64,000 nucleotides of DNA from CAVZOY01 sp963777095 (GCA_963777095.1 CAVZOY010000002.1:186001-250000), one strand, 5' to 3'. Shown: positions 1 to 8,839, numbered from the stretch's first letter. Numbers and translations: made by a program. Notes: generated by a model not told the origin, from the sequence alone.

Positions 1-1
1 T

Positions 2-685
2 GGCCTGGTGCCCCTGCTCACCCTGGGCATCCCGACGACGGCGACCGCGGCGGTCATGCTCGCCGCGATCGAGAGCTACGGCATTCAGCCGGGCCCCCGG
101 CTCTTCGACACCGAGCCCGAGCTGGTGTGGGGCCTGATCGCCAGCCTCTTCATCGGCAACACGGCCCTGCTGCTGCTCAACCTGCCGCTCGCACCGCTGT
201 GGGCCAAGTTGCTGCGCATTCCGCGCAGTTACCTCTACGCGGGGATCCTCTTCTTCGCCAGCCTGGGCACGTACGCGAACAACGCCAACGTGTTCGACCT
301 CTACCTGCTGCTCGTCGTCGGCGCGCTGGGCTTCATGATGCGGCGCTACGGACTCCCGCTGCTGCCGGCGATCATCGGCGTCATCCTGGGCCCCTTCGCC
401 GAGGAACAGCTCCGGCAGGCGCTGCAGATCAGCAACGGCCAGCTCTCCGGCCTGGTCGACCCCTTCGCGGTGGTCGTCTACGTCATCGTGGCGCTGATCG
501 TGCTGTGGCCGGTGGTCCGCCGGCTGCTGCCCCGCAAGGCCGTGGCGGTCCCGGTGCTCAGCGAGGCCGTGCACGAGATCGAGGAGGCCCACCACCACAC
601 CGGGCTCACCGACTCGATCTCGGTGGAGCGGCAGGCCGGGAAGAAGTTCGACCGCTCCCACGAATCGGACAGCGGCGGGCTCTGA
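2..685 (+). CDS. Tripartite tricarboxylate transporter permease, TctA family (3' part)
   Basis: This is the C-terminal 227 residues of a gene that begins before the window; the frame is open from base 2. The sequence shows a run of hydrophobic segments with the TctA-like stretch GIPTTATAAV near the start, then FIGNTALLLLNLPLAPLW and a conserved-looking GPFAEEQLRQAL. TctA is the large, roughly 500-residue membrane subunit of TTT importers, which take up di- and tricarboxylates with a periplasmic or lipoprotein binding protein (TctC) and a small subunit (TctB); those partners would lie upstream, outside the window. The last 45 residues form a charged cytoplasmic tail. Family assignment is firm, the substrate unknown. 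Confidence 0.85.
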   Translation, partial: GLVPLLTLGIPTTATAAVMLAAIESYGIQPGPRLFDTEPELVWGLIASLFIGNTALLLLNLPLAPLWAKLLRIPRSYLYAGILFFASLGTYANNANVFDLYLLLVVGALGFMMRRYGLPLLPAIIGVILGPFAEEQLRQALQISNGQLSGLVDPFAVVVYVIVALIVLWPVVRRLLPRKAVAVPVLSEAVHEIEEAHHHTGLTDSISVERQAGKKFDRSHESDSGGL

Positions 686-698
686 GGTCGGGTCAGCG

Positions 699-803
699 GG
701 CGGGGTGGCTTCCCTCCGACGACAGCCACGGGAGCATCGCAGCGAGGAACGAGCGAGGAGCGGACCGTGGCGCGGAGTCGGAGCGTAGGAAGGCCGCCCC
801 GCC
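699..803. terminator. Long imperfect inverted repeat between convergent genes
   Basis: Bases 699-720 pair with 777-803 (GGCGGGG...CTCCGAC against GTCGGAG...CCCCGCC, with small bulges), and an inner pair GCCACGG (725-731)/CCGTGGC (765-771) continues the stem. It fills the gap between two convergent genes, so a bidirectional terminator is the simplest reading. The GAGCGAGGA repeats in the loop resemble dispersed actinobacterial intergenic elements, but no second copy was found in this window. Confidence 0.5.
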
Positions 804-812
804 CGTCGGCGT

Positions 813-1703
813 CTACAGGCCCCGCCAGCGACCCCGGGTGGCGTTGTGCTCCGGCCGCGACTCGAAGATGTTGCCGGCCGTCGGCCCTACCCGGTCGCGG
901 GCGATCGCCCCGACCCGCAGCAGCGGGCCGACCAGCGCGTCGTAGACGGCGGGGAGGAACCGGAAGCCCGCGACCACGAACGGGTTCGCGAAGCCGGCGT
1001 GCACCTGCCGGCGGGGGCGGTCCAGCGTCGCCACGATCTTCCGGGCCACCCGCTGAGGCGTGTAGACCGGCGGCGGCGGCCGGCCCGTGCTGCCGATCCA
1101 GCTGCCGGCCTGGTAGTAGATCGGGGTGTCGACCCCACCCGGCGACACGGCAGAGATGGCGATGCCCGGCATGTCGCGGTTCTCGATCTGCAGCACGCGG
1201 ACGAGCCCCAGCTGACCCCACTTGGCCGCGATGTAGCTGCCCATCAGCGGCGTGGCCACCGACGCCAGCAGCGAGCTGACGACGACCACGGAGCCCTGCC
1301 CCGTCCGGCGGAAGTGCGGGATCACCGCGCGGGCCAGGTTGGCGGTGCCGTGCAGGGCGGTGTCGACGACGGTCTCGTAGGCCTCGGCGGGAACGTCCTC
1401 GACCCGGCCGTAGGCCATCACCTGCGCGGCGTGGACGACGGCGTCGAGCCGACCCCAGCGCTCGACCGCGTCGTCCACCACCTTCTGCATGGCGCCCTCG
1501 TCGTTCACGTCCGCGGCGGCGACGACCACCTCGCCGGCGCCCGCCGCACGCACCTCCTCGGCCGCCTCCTCCAGCGCCTGCTTGCCGCGGGCGAGCAGCA
1601 CCAGCCGGTCGCCGCGGCCGGCGAGCTCGATCGCGGTGGCCCGGCCGATGCCGCTGGACGCGCCGGTGACGAGCACGGTGCGGGCACCGTCCGGGGAAGT
1701 CAT
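813..1703 (-). CDS. SDR family NAD(P)-dependent oxidoreductase
   Basis: A 296-residue classical short-chain dehydrogenase/reductase. The N-terminus has the dinucleotide-binding motif TGASSGIG (residues 14-21). The catalytic Tyr and Lys appear as YIAAK after a Ser-rich strand (VVVSSLLAS), and SPGGVDTP follows as in family members. The C-terminal 90 residues are longer than in minimal SDRs and rich in Arg/Pro, like the actinobacterial group of membrane-associated SDRs. The ATG at 1703 is the first codon of the conserved N-terminus. It is transcribed toward the TctA gene and stands alone. The substrate cannot be inferred. Confidence 0.85.
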   Translation of the reverse strand: MTSPDGARTVLVTGASSGIGRATAIELAGRGDRLVLLARGKQALEEAAEEVRAAGAGEVVVAAADVNDEGAMQKVVDDAVERWGRLDAVVHAAQVMAYGRVEDVPAEAYETVVDTALHGTANLARAVIPHFRRTGQGSVVVVSSLLASVATPLMGSYIAAKWGQLGLVRVLQIENRDMPGIAISAVSPGGVDTPIYYQAGSWIGSTGRPPPPVYTPQRVARKIVATLDRPRRQVHAGFANPFVVAGFRFLPAVYDALVGPLLRVGAIARDRVGPTAGNIFESRPEHNATRGRWRGL

Positions 1704-1750
1704 GGATCCCGGCTACCCCGGCGGGCCACGATCATGCGGGGCACAACCGG

Positions 1751-2143
1751 TCAGTCGGGCAGCGCGGCCAGCAGGGTGCCCGGGCCGACGACGGGCATCC
1801 CCTCGGGGAGCCGGGCGCGCAGCCCGCGGTCGGCGGTGACGACGAGGACGTCCTCCCCCGACGCTGCGAGCCGCTCCGCCTCCTCGACCACCGCGTCGTC
1901 ACCGCTTCCCGCCGCCCGGACGAGCCGCACGCCGTCGGTTCCCGGCACCTCCCGCGCCTGCCCCTCGACGACGGCCACGACCTCCGTGCACACGACCGGC
2001 GCGCCGCCCGTACGCGGCACCGACCGGCCGGGCAGCGTGGCCAGCCGGGCCAGCAGCCGGATGGTCGCCCCGGCCCGGTCACGCCACCAGCCGTCGGGCC
2101 GCGCGCCGACGACGTTCGCCGCGTCGACCAGCACGATCGTCAC
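1751..2143 (-). CDS. NYN/PIN-like domain protein
   Basis: 130 residues starting at a GTG (2143). The opening VTIVLVDAANVVG matches the acidic first strand of NYN (YacP-like) and PIN-fold nucleases, VDGxN. Later acidic residues lie in GDDAVVEEAE and VVTADRGLRARL, the usual places for the metal-binding Asp residues of this fold. These proteins are metal-dependent RNases acting on RNA in the cytoplasm. The open frame extends upstream, but only this start gives a family-like N-terminus. The fold is likely; activity and target are inference. Confidence 0.6.
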   Translation of the reverse strand: MTIVLVDAANVVGARPDGWWRDRAGATIRLLARLATLPGRSVPRTGGAPVVCTEVVAVVEGQAREVPGTDGVRLVRAAGSGDDAVVEEAERLAASGEDVLVVTADRGLRARLPEGMPVVGPGTLLAALPD

Positions 2144-2270
2144 CCGTCCAGCGTGCCAGTCGCCCGATCGAGGGACGCCATCCGACGGTTGGCCGGCCGC
2201 TCCGGTGGGAAATCTCCGTCCAGCGCAGACCGGCGCACCGCTGCGTCGTGCCCGCCCACGAGGAGGCCCC

Positions 2271-2948
2271 ATGGCAAGCGACCGCACACCGACGAATCCG
2301 GACCGCGACGCCACCGTCGTCAGCCCGCCCGTCGCCGCACCCCCCGCGTCCGGACGCGTCGAGGGCTCGCACGCCACGCGGGGCACGGCCCGCGACGCGG
2401 TCGCCGTGCAGCGCGCCCGCTTCGGCGGCATCAAGTGGGGCGCCGCCTTCTTCGGCTGGCTGTCGGCCAACGGCCTGGCCGTCGTCCTCGTGGCGCTGCT
2501 CTCGGCCGCGGGTGTCGCGCTCGGCCTCGCCAACGGCGTCGACACGGCCGACGAGGCCGCCGACCAGGCCGTCACGCAGGCCGACACGGTGGGTCTCAGC
2601 GGCGGGATCGCGGTCCTCGTCGTCCTGTTCCTCGCCTACCTCGCCGGCGGCTACGTCGCCGGGCGCATGGCCCGCTTCGACGGCGCGCGGCAGGGCATGG
2701 CCACGTGGCTGATCGGGCTGATCGTGGTGCTGCTGCTCGCGGCGGCCGGGGCGGTCCTGGGCGCGCAGTACAACGTGCTGCAGGACCTCAACCTGCCGCG
2801 CATCCCGGTCAACGAGGGCACGGCCACGACCGCCGGCATCATCACGCTGGTCGCCATCCTGCTGGTGACGCTGCTGGGCGCCGTCCTGGGCGGCAAGCTC
2901 GGCGAGCGGTACCACCGCAAGATCGACCGCGTCGGCTTCGACGCCTGA
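2271..2948 (+). CDS. Four-TM membrane protein of unknown function
   Basis: 225 residues; the ATG at 2271 is preceded by a strong AGGAGG at 2261-2266. About 60 polar, Thr/Asp/Pro-rich residues come first, then four hydrophobic segments: around residues 65-85, 110-130, 143-162 and 185-205. Small-residue repeats such as AGGYVAGRMA sit between them, and the tail KLGERYHRKID is charged. Similar proteins occur widely in actinobacteria without a known role. A hairpin terminator follows the stop directly. Confidence 0.7.
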   Translation: MASDRTPTNPDRDATVVSPPVAAPPASGRVEGSHATRGTARDAVAVQRARFGGIKWGAAFFGWLSANGLAVVLVALLSAAGVALGLANGVDTADEAADQAVTQADTVGLSGGIAVLVVLFLAYLAGGYVAGRMARFDGARQGMATWLIGLIVVLLLAAAGAVLGAQYNVLQDLNLPRIPVNEGTATTAGIITLVAILLVTLLGAVLGGKLGERYHRKIDRVGFDA

Positions 2949-2969
2949 ACCCGTTCCGCACCAGTCGAC

Positions 2970-3002
2970 CCCCCGGCCGGCGGCATCGCCGCCGGCCGGG
3001 GG
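2970..3002 (+). terminator. Hairpin terminator after the membrane protein gene
   Basis: Perfect 14-bp arms CCCCCGGCCGGCGG (2970-2983) and CCGCCGGCCGGGGG (2989-3002) with a 5-nt loop, 22 bp after the stop at 2948. There is no T-tract, as is common for actinobacterial terminators. Confidence 0.7.
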
Positions 3003-3039
3003 CGTTCCATGTCCGGCGGCGGGCTCTTACGCTGCGGTC

Positions 3040-3315
3040 ATGTGCCGCAACATCCGCCCGCTGTCGAACTTCGAGCCCCCGGCCACCGATGACGAGGTCA
3101 CGGCCGCGGCGCTGCAGTACGTGCGCAAGATCAGCGGCAGCACCCGGCCGTCGCAGGCCAACACCGAGGCCTTCGACCGGGCCGTCGCCGAGGTCGCCGC
3201 GGCCTCGACGCGGCTGCTCGACGCGCTGGTGACCACCGCTGCGCCCAAGGACCGCGCCGTCGAGGCGGAGAAGGCCCGCGCCCGGGCCGCCGTCCGCTAC
3301 GGGACGGCGGTCTGA
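3040..3315 (+). CDS. DUF2277 family protein
   Basis: 91 residues opening with MCRNIRPLSNFEPPAT, the hallmark start of DUF2277, followed by DDEVTAAALQYVRKISG and a helical C-terminal half ending in ARAAVRYG. Length and sequence fit the family throughout. The function of this small soluble family is not known. It stands alone after the 2970-3002 hairpin. Confidence 0.9.
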   Translation: MCRNIRPLSNFEPPATDDEVTAAALQYVRKISGSTRPSQANTEAFDRAVAEVAAASTRLLDALVTTAAPKDRAVEAEKARARAAVRYGTAV

Positions 3316-3420
3316 GCGACGCTTCCCCGGGTCGGTCGTGGGCCATCCGGTCGCGGGCAGCGTGACCCGCTGCCGGGCGGGTAGGAGAGGACTCCCCCCG
3401 ACGACCTGAGGAGTTCTCCC

Positions 3421-3981
3421 GTGGCTCGCAACACCCTCTCCCGCTCGCTGCACGACCTCGGCCTCTCCGCCTGGTTCGGCGGCACCCTCGCCAACGCCGT
3501 CGCCCTCAACGCCGCCGCGTCCGAGGCCGGCCGCGACACGGGCCGCGTGGCCAACGAGGGCTGGAACCGCTGGACGCCGATCAACGCCCTGGCCATCGGC
3601 GCCCACCTGGTCGGCAGCGTCGGCCAGCTCAAGGCCAACCGCGGCCGGGTCGCGCAGCAGCAGGGCGTGGCCGGCATGTCGACGCTCAAGACCCTGCTCA
3701 CCGCCGCCGCGCTCGGCGTCACGACCTACAGCCGCGCGCTCGGGCAGAAGGTCGACTCGGCCGGCAACCCCTCGGCGCGCTCGGGCACCAAGCCCACCAA
3801 GCTGACCAAGGCCGAGGTCGCCGCCGCCATGGACCAGCTCGACCGACTGCAGTGGGTCGTCCCCGCACTCACCGGCGCACTCGTCGTCGTCAGCTCCTAC
3901 GCCGGTGAGCAGCAGCGCGCGTCGGAGGTCGTCACGGGCATCGCCGAGAAGGACTCCGTCGCGGGCGTTCCCGTCGCCTGA
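3421..3981 (+). CDS. Actinobacterial membrane-associated protein of unknown function
   Basis: 186 residues from a GTG at 3421 with GAGGAG about 10 bases upstream. The protein begins ARNTLSRSLHDLGLSAWFGG, then carries weakly hydrophobic stretches near residues 55-68, 90-103 and 138-153 that could span the membrane. GTKPTKLTKAEVAAAMDQL is a basic linker. No catalytic motif is visible. Similar proteins occur in high-GC actinobacteria without assigned function. Confidence 0.65.
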   Translation: MARNTLSRSLHDLGLSAWFGGTLANAVALNAAASEAGRDTGRVANEGWNRWTPINALAIGAHLVGSVGQLKANRGRVAQQQGVAGMSTLKTLLTAAALGVTTYSRALGQKVDSAGNPSARSGTKPTKLTKAEVAAAMDQLDRLQWVVPALTGALVVVSSYAGEQQRASEVVTGIAEKDSVAGVPVA

Positions 3982-4068
3982 CGTCGTCCCGGGGTCCGCT
4001 CCCGTCGCGGCGTCGGGTCCTCCGGTGCATGATCATCCGCATCCGGAACGCCGCAGGACGGGAGTGGC

Positions 4069-4594
4069 ATGGCCCAGTCAGAGACACGCACGAGCTCCGG
4101 CAGCGGATCCTCCGCGGAGACCCGCAAGGAGCGCGTCGACCGCGAGCTCATCGAGCTGCTCAACGAGCTCCGCGTGGCCCTGCCGGGCGTGCAGTTCCTC
4201 TTCGCGTTCCTGCTGATCGTCCCGTTCCAGCAGACCCGCGACCAGCTCACCGACTTCCAGAAGGACGTCTACTTCGTCGCGCTCCTGGCCGCCGCGGTCG
4301 CGACCGTGCTGCTCATCGCCCCCGCCGCGCAGCACCGGGTGCTGTTCCGGCAGAAGGACAAGGAGCAGCTGCTCAAGCGCAGCAACCGGTACGCCTTCGC
4401 CGGGCTGGTGGTGCTGGGCCTGGCCATCTGCACCGCGATCCTGCTGGTGGTCGACGTGCTGTTCAGCCAACACGCTCGCGTGGGTGGCCGCCGGCGTGAT
4501 CGGCGTGTTGCTGGCGGTCATCTGGATCGCCGTGCCGTACTGGCGGCGGCGCAACACCGAGCAGGACGACCCGGACGACGACGCCGACGTCTGA
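4069..4594 (+). CDS. DUF6328 family membrane protein (frameshifted near the 3' end)
   Basis: The ATG at 4069 starts a protein with the DUF6328 signature RELIELLNELRVALPGVQ, then LFAFLLIVPFQQ and further membrane segments. The frame shifts by one base at about 4468: removing a C in AGCCAAC restores a fourth membrane segment (NTLAWVAAGVIGVLLAVIW) and a natural stop at 4592-4594, giving 174 residues, the usual family length. Unrepaired, the frame runs on into the next gene. Function unknown; an insertion error is the likely cause. Confidence 0.8.
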
Positions 4595-4645
4595 GCCGCC
4601 GGTGCGCCGACCGGCCCCCGGGCAAGGGCTGCCTACCCTGCACAG

Positions 4646-6082
4646 GTGACTTCCTCGGCGACCCGCGTCCGCGTGCCGCCGTCCGCTCCCCCGGCCGCCC
4701 CGTGCTGGTCCCCGGTCGAGCTGCTGCCCGCGGTGCTGTCGCTGGTCCTGGGCACCGTGCTGCTGCTGCGCGGCCATGCGCTGTGGTTCGACGAGCTGTT
4801 CACCGCCGAGGTCGCCCGGCTGCCGCTCGCCGACATCCTCGCCGCGGTCGTGCACGGCGAGGGCACCACGAGCTATCTGGCCGGGGTGCCGCCGTCCTAC
4901 AACGCCCCGTACTACGTCGTCCTGCACCTGCTGACGGCGCTGCCGGGGGTCGGGGGCGACACCTCCCTGCGGGTCGTCTCGCTGCTGGCCACCGCGGGTG
5001 GTCTCGCACTGATCAGCCGGGCGGTCACCCGCGCGGCCGGCCGCGCGACCGGGCTGCTCGCCGGCATGGTGCTGGCCGCGAGCCCGCTGGTCGTCGAGCA
5101 GTCGGTCGAGGCGCGCAGCTACGGGCTCGCCGTCCTCGCCACGGGCGCGGCCGCGCTCGGCCTGGTCCGGTGGCTGCAGGAACCGCCCCGCGGGCTGCTG
5201 CTCTTCGGCCTGGCCGGAGCGGCGATGGGCCTCATGCACTGGTACGCGGTCACGACGCTGGCCGCCTTCGTGGTGGCCGCGCTGGTGCTGCGCCACCGCC
5301 GCGCGCTGCCGGTGCTGGCCGTCGGTGCAGTGGCTGTAAGTCCGACCCTGGCGATGATCGCGGTCAACCTGACCAACGGCACCGGTGCGCGCAACGCCGA
5401 GCACCTCAAGACCACCGACGGTCGCCTCGCCGGCCTGGCGCTGGACGCCTGGTCGGCCGGCCGGACGTCGCTGCTGGTGGTCCTCGTCGCGTTGATGGTG
5501 GTCGGCGTCGTCCGGGCGAGCGGAGCGCGGGTGCTCGCCACCGCCTGGGCCGTCGTCCCCCTGCTGCTGCTGACCGTCGGTGAGCTCGTCCGGCCGCTGT
5601 ACCTGCCGCGCTACCTGCTCACCGGGCTGCTCGGGATCGGCGTGCTGGCCGCCGTCGGAGCCTGGGCCCTCCCCCGGCTCGCGCGCGGACCCGCGGCCGC
5701 GCTCCTGCTGGTGCTCACGCTGGTCGCCACCGCGCCGCTGCTCGAGCGCGGTCCGCGCGAGCGCGGCGACGAGCTGGTCGCCCTGATCGCCGAGCTGCAG
5801 GAGCCGGGCGAGCCGGTGGTCGCCGCCGACCAGCGCTCGGCGATGGCGGTGGACCACTACGTACGGCTGCTGCATCCGGAGCTGCGGGCCGACCTCGTGC
5901 TCCCGCCGGACGACGCCCCGCCGGACGCCGACCGCGTGTGGATGGTCCGGCGGATCATCGACGGCCTGCCCGAGCCCACGGACGACGACGAGATCCTGCG
6001 CGCCGCCGGGCTGACCCAGGCCGAGCAGTGGGATGTCCCGGCGAGCAAGACCGACCTCGTGCTGCAGCTCTGGACCCGCTGA
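4646..6082 (+). CDS. GT-C glycosyltransferase, family 39-like
   Basis: 478 residues from a GTG at 4646. The first membrane segment is followed by ALWFDELFTAEVAR, matching the acidic external-loop motif that binds the lipid-phosphate sugar donor in GT39/PMT-type enzymes. About ten more hydrophobic segments follow (for example LLAGMVLAASPLVVEQSVEARSYG, a conserved GT39 loop). The last 100 residues form a soluble domain. Such proteins transfer mannose or related sugars from polyprenyl-phosphate carriers outside the membrane. The GT2 gene at 6495-7175 could make such a donor, but the two are convergent, so the link is only a guess. Confidence 0.75.
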   Translation: MTSSATRVRVPPSAPPAAPCWSPVELLPAVLSLVLGTVLLLRGHALWFDELFTAEVARLPLADILAAVVHGEGTTSYLAGVPPSYNAPYYVVLHLLTALPGVGGDTSLRVVSLLATAGGLALISRAVTRAAGRATGLLAGMVLAASPLVVEQSVEARSYGLAVLATGAAALGLVRWLQEPPRGLLLFGLAGAAMGLMHWYAVTTLAAFVVAALVLRHRRALPVLAVGAVAVSPTLAMIAVNLTNGTGARNAEHLKTTDGRLAGLALDAWSAGRTSLLVVLVALMVVGVVRASGARVLATAWAVVPLLLLTVGELVRPLYLPRYLLTGLLGIGVLAAVGAWALPRLARGPAAALLLVLTLVATAPLLERGPRERGDELVALIAELQEPGEPVVAADQRSAMAVDHYVRLLHPELRADLVLPPDDAPPDADRVWMVRRIIDGLPEPTDDDEILRAAGLTQAEQWDVPASKTDLVLQLWTR

Positions 6083-6109
6083 CCGGCCTCGATCCACCAG
6101 ACTGGGCGC

Positions 6110-6454
6110 GTGGAGACGATCGACGAGTACGTCGCCGGATGCCCCGAGCCGGTGCGGCCGGTGCTGGAGGAGATCCGCCGGCGGATGCACGCGGTCGTCC
6201 CCGGCGCCGGTGAGACGATCCGCTACTCGATGCCGACGCTGACCCTCGACGGCTCCTCGCTGGTGCACTTCGCCGCCTGGAAGAAGCACGTGGCCGTCTA
6301 CCCGGCGCCCGAGCCGACCGACGACGCGGACTTCGAGCGGGCGATCGCCCCGCACCGGGGCGACAAGGGCACCCTGCGCTTTCCGCTCGACCAGCCGATG
6401 CCCTACGACCTGATCGCGCAGGTCGTGACGCACCTGGTCCGCCGGCGCGGCTGA
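6110..6454 (+). CDS. DUF1801 / YdhG-like domain protein
   Basis: 114 residues from a GTG. The opening TIDEYVAGCPEPVRPVLEEIRRRM, then ETIRYSMPTLTLDG and HFAAWKKHVAVYP, match the DUF1801 fold, also called YdhG or frataxin-like in Bacillus. KGTLRFPLDQPMP is the family's C-terminal motif. A Bacillus homologue (Fra/YdhG) has been described as an iron chaperone, but no function should be transferred here. It ends in the hairpin at 6451-6498 that separates it from the convergent glycosyltransferase. Confidence 0.85.
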   Translation: METIDEYVAGCPEPVRPVLEEIRRRMHAVVPGAGETIRYSMPTLTLDGSSLVHFAAWKKHVAVYPAPEPTDDADFERAIAPHRGDKGTLRFPLDQPMPYDLIAQVVTHLVRRRG

Positions 6455-6498
6455 TGGAGTCGCAGGGCGCGGTTTCCGCGCCCCTGTCACTCCATCAG
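6451..6498. terminator. Bidirectional hairpin terminator
   Basis: CTGATGGAGT...GCGCGG (6451-6472) pairs with CCGCGC...ACTCCATCAG (6476-6498) around a TTT loop, with one or two bulges. It overlaps the stop codons of the two convergent genes on either side and can terminate both. Confidence 0.75.
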
Positions 6499-7175
6499 CG
6501 CGGGCGGGTGCGCACCGCCCAGGTCAGCGACCGGACCGACTGCCGCAGCCGCGCGGACGCCGTCCACGACGAGTCGCCCACCGGTCGGACGTCGCGCACC
6601 ACCGGCAGGCTGACCACCGGGCGACGGGCCCGCGCCACGGCGAGGACGACGCTCGGCGCCCGGCCGGCGAGCACCTCGGCCACGACGGCGGTGCGCACCG
6701 TGCGGTCCATCGCGACGAACGCGCCGGCGTCGGGCGGCAGCCCGGTGAGGCGGGCCGCGACCCGGCGATGCAGCGTGCCGCTCGCCCGCCGCAGCGGCGA
6801 CTCGTAGGCCCCCCGCCGACCGGCGAAGACCGCGCCGACGTCGCCCGCGGCCAGCCGGTCGAGCAGCCCGGGCACGGCCTCGGGCGGATCCTGCAGGTCC
6901 GCGTCGAGGCAGACCCACGCGTCGGCGTCCGCCTCGTCGGCCAGCCCTCGGGCCAGCGCGGCGTGCTGGCCGCCGTTGACCGGCAGCTCGGTGACCCGCA
7001 CGCGGCCGTCGGCCGCGACCAGCCGCCGGGCGACGGCCGCGCTGCCCGCCGGGCAGGCGTCGACGACGAGCCGGAGCGTCCAGTCGCGGCCGGCGAGCGC
7101 GTCGGCGAGCCGCTCGGCGAGCGGGCCCAGGGTCTCCGCGTTGCGGTACACCGGGACGACGACAGCGATCCTCAC
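6495..7175 (-). CDS. Glycosyltransferase family 2 (polyprenyl-phosphate sugar transferase type)
   Basis: 226 residues. The GTG at 7175 overlaps the upstream stop by four bases (GTGA). The N-terminus IAVVVPVYRNAETLGPL is the GT2 nucleotide-binding start. VCLDADLQDPPEAVPGLLD carries the DxD-type metal/donor site in the form seen in DPM1/GtrB-like enzymes, and FAGRRGAYESPLRR follows as in that group. These enzymes load a sugar from a nucleotide carrier onto polyprenyl phosphate or another acceptor at the cytoplasmic face. No C-terminal membrane segment is present. It is the last gene of the iron-box operon. Confidence 0.8.
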   Translation of the reverse strand: MRIAVVVPVYRNAETLGPLAERLADALAGRDWTLRLVVDACPAGSAAVARRLVAADGRVRVTELPVNGGQHAALARGLADEADADAWVCLDADLQDPPEAVPGLLDRLAAGDVGAVFAGRRGAYESPLRRASGTLHRRVAARLTGLPPDAGAFVAMDRTVRTAVVAEVLAGRAPSVVLAVARARRPVVSLPVVRDVRPVGDSSWTASARLRQSVRSLTWAVRTRPR

Positions 7176-8027
7176 GGGCCCTCCGCCCACGTGCGCGCCA
7201 GCCCCTCGGCCAGGTCGAGCGTCGGCGTCCAGCCGAGCGCCTCCCGCGCGGCGCGAGGGTCGCTGACCCAGTCGGCGGTGTCCCACTCGCGGCCCGGGTG
7301 CGCGCCGGGCACGGTGGCGATCGGCCGGCCGGTCACGCGGGACGCGGTGGCGACGAGCTCCTCGGTCGAGGTCTGCACGCCCGTGCCGATGTTGAGCACC
7401 GTCCCGCCCGGCAGGTCGTCGGCGCGGGCGGCCCGCACGCAGGCGTCCACGACGTCGCCGACCCACACCCAGTCCCGTCGGCTGACCTGCGCCGGGAGCG
7501 GCACCGCGGCGCCGGTGCGCGCTGCGTCGAGGACGACCGGCACCAGCCGCGTGGGGTGGTCGCCCGGGCCGTAGACCTGGAACGCGCGCAGCACCACCGA
7601 CCGCACGCCGCGCTCGGCCGCCGCGGCCTGCAGCAGCAGCGAGCCGGCCGCCTTGGTGGCGCCGAAGAAGCCGCGCGGCCGCAGCGGCGGCGTCCTCCGC
7701 GAGGGGGTGCGGTGCGGCGGCGTACTCGGTCGACGAGCCGAGCCGGACGACGGCGCGGCACCGGACGGGCAGCGCGTCGACCAGCCACGGGCTGGTGTTC
7801 ACCGCGACCGTCGCCGCCCGTTCCTCCGGCGTCGCCTTGCGCCGCGCGGCGGCGAGGGAGAACACGACGTCCGGATCGGCCTTCCGGACGGCGGCGGACG
7901 CGGCGACCGGGTCGGCCAGGTCGACGTCCGCGCGGGTCGGTCCCACGACGTCCCACCCGTCGGCGGTCAGCCGGGCGACGAGGTGCCGGCCGACGAAACC
8001 ACCGGCACCGGTGACCAGTGCCCTCAC
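7172..8027 (-). pseudogene. NAD-dependent epimerase/dehydratase (interrupted by one frameshift)
   Basis: Extended SDR of 284 residues after repair. The GTG at 8027 overlaps the aldolase stop by four bases. The N-terminal half has TGAGGFVGRHL and later LGSSTEY. A one-base excess near 7692 moves the frame; on the other frame the chain resumes with LRPRGFFGATKAAGSLLL, placing a Lys after the catalytic region, then FQVYGPG and VLNIGTG. GREWDTADWVSDPRAA is typical of UDP- or dTDP-sugar epimerases. The gene length minus one is a multiple of three, supporting a single inserted base. It likely supplies an activated sugar to the next gene's glycosyltransferase. Confidence 0.75.
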
Positions 8028-8833
8028 GCCGGCGCGTGCACCGCGGGCCGGTCGGGCGCACCGGCACGGGTCGCGGTCACCACGTCGACGAACGCCGCCC
8101 GGCGCTCGGCGGCGACGTCAGCCGGCGCCGCGCGCAGCGCGTCCACCGCCTTCAGCACGCGCGGAACCTCGACGAACGGATCGCGTCCGGCCATGTCGGC
8201 GGTGAAGGCCCGGCGCAGGAAGGTGAATTCGGCACCCAACCGCACCAGCTCCGCGGCGAGCAGGTGGGTCGGTACGGGCACCCCGCCGCCCGGCAGGGTC
8301 AGTCCGGCCACGCCGAACGGCCCGGGCACGGCGGCGCGGACGGCGTCGATGGTGCCGTCGATCAGCGGGGCGAAGAGGTTGTCCGACCGGCGGTCGATCC
8401 TCAGGTCGTTGAGGCCGACGTACACCCGCGACAGCGGACGGCGAACCAGCTCGCGCGCCCGCGCGACGGCGTCCTGGGTCTCGATCAGGATGCCGAGCCC
8501 GCACCGGCCCGCGACGGCGTCGAGGGCGCGGTCCACCTCCTGCGGAGTGCGCACCATCGGGAGCAGCACCTCGTCCGCGCCGCGGGCCACCGCCTCGTCG
8601 ACCTCCCACGGCGTCCACGGCCCGAAGCCGTTGATCCGGCAGAGCACCCGGCCGTCCGTGGCCGCGCGCATGCGGGACAGGTCGTCCGGGGTGTCGCCGT
8701 TGATCTGGGTGCCCTCGCCGGCCTGGCGGCGGTCCTTGCCGCGCCGCTCCCAGTCGACGATGACGCCGGTCGCGCCGGCGGCCACGACGTCGGAGCCGAA
8801 GGCCGGGTCGACGGTGAAGAGGAACAGGTCCAT
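8024..8833 (-). CDS. HpcH/HpaI aldolase / citrate lyase family protein
   Basis: 269 residues, ATG at 8833, six bases after the ABC ATPase stop. The TIM-barrel family signature is visible: RINGFGPW, DEVLLPMVRTPQEVD, then GLGILIETQDAV with the metal-binding Glu and VGLNDLRIDR with the second acidic ligand. The family catalyses Mg-dependent aldol or Claisen-type cleavage of 2-oxo acids or acyl-CoA esters. The short length fits HpcH-like aldolases rather than full citrate lyase beta chains. Its place between an iron importer and sugar genes is unusual and suggests synthesis of a small acid or sugar-acid product. Confidence 0.8.
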   Translation of the reverse strand: MDLFLFTVDPAFGSDVVAAGATGVIVDWERRGKDRRQAGEGTQINGDTPDDLSRMRAATDGRVLCRINGFGPWTPWEVDEAVARGADEVLLPMVRTPQEVDRALDAVAGRCGLGILIETQDAVARARELVRRPLSRVYVGLNDLRIDRRSDNLFAPLIDGTIDAVRAAVPGPFGVAGLTLPGGGVPVPTHLLAAELVRLGAEFTFLRRAFTADMAGRDPFVEVPRVLKAVDALRAAPADVAAERRAAFVDVVTATRAGAPDRPAVHAPA

Positions 8834-8839
8834 CCGGCG

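Noticed and set aside
4463..6490. 675-codon minus-strand open frame
   Set aside because: It lies opposite the GT-C and DUF1801 genes, is rich in Arg/Gln/His/Gly, and has no recognisable domain; a GC-rich shadow frame.
8024..8833. Citrate lyase beta chain (CitE) as a specific call
   Set aside because: No citrate lyase alpha or gamma partner is present and the length fits the broader HpcH/HpaI group.
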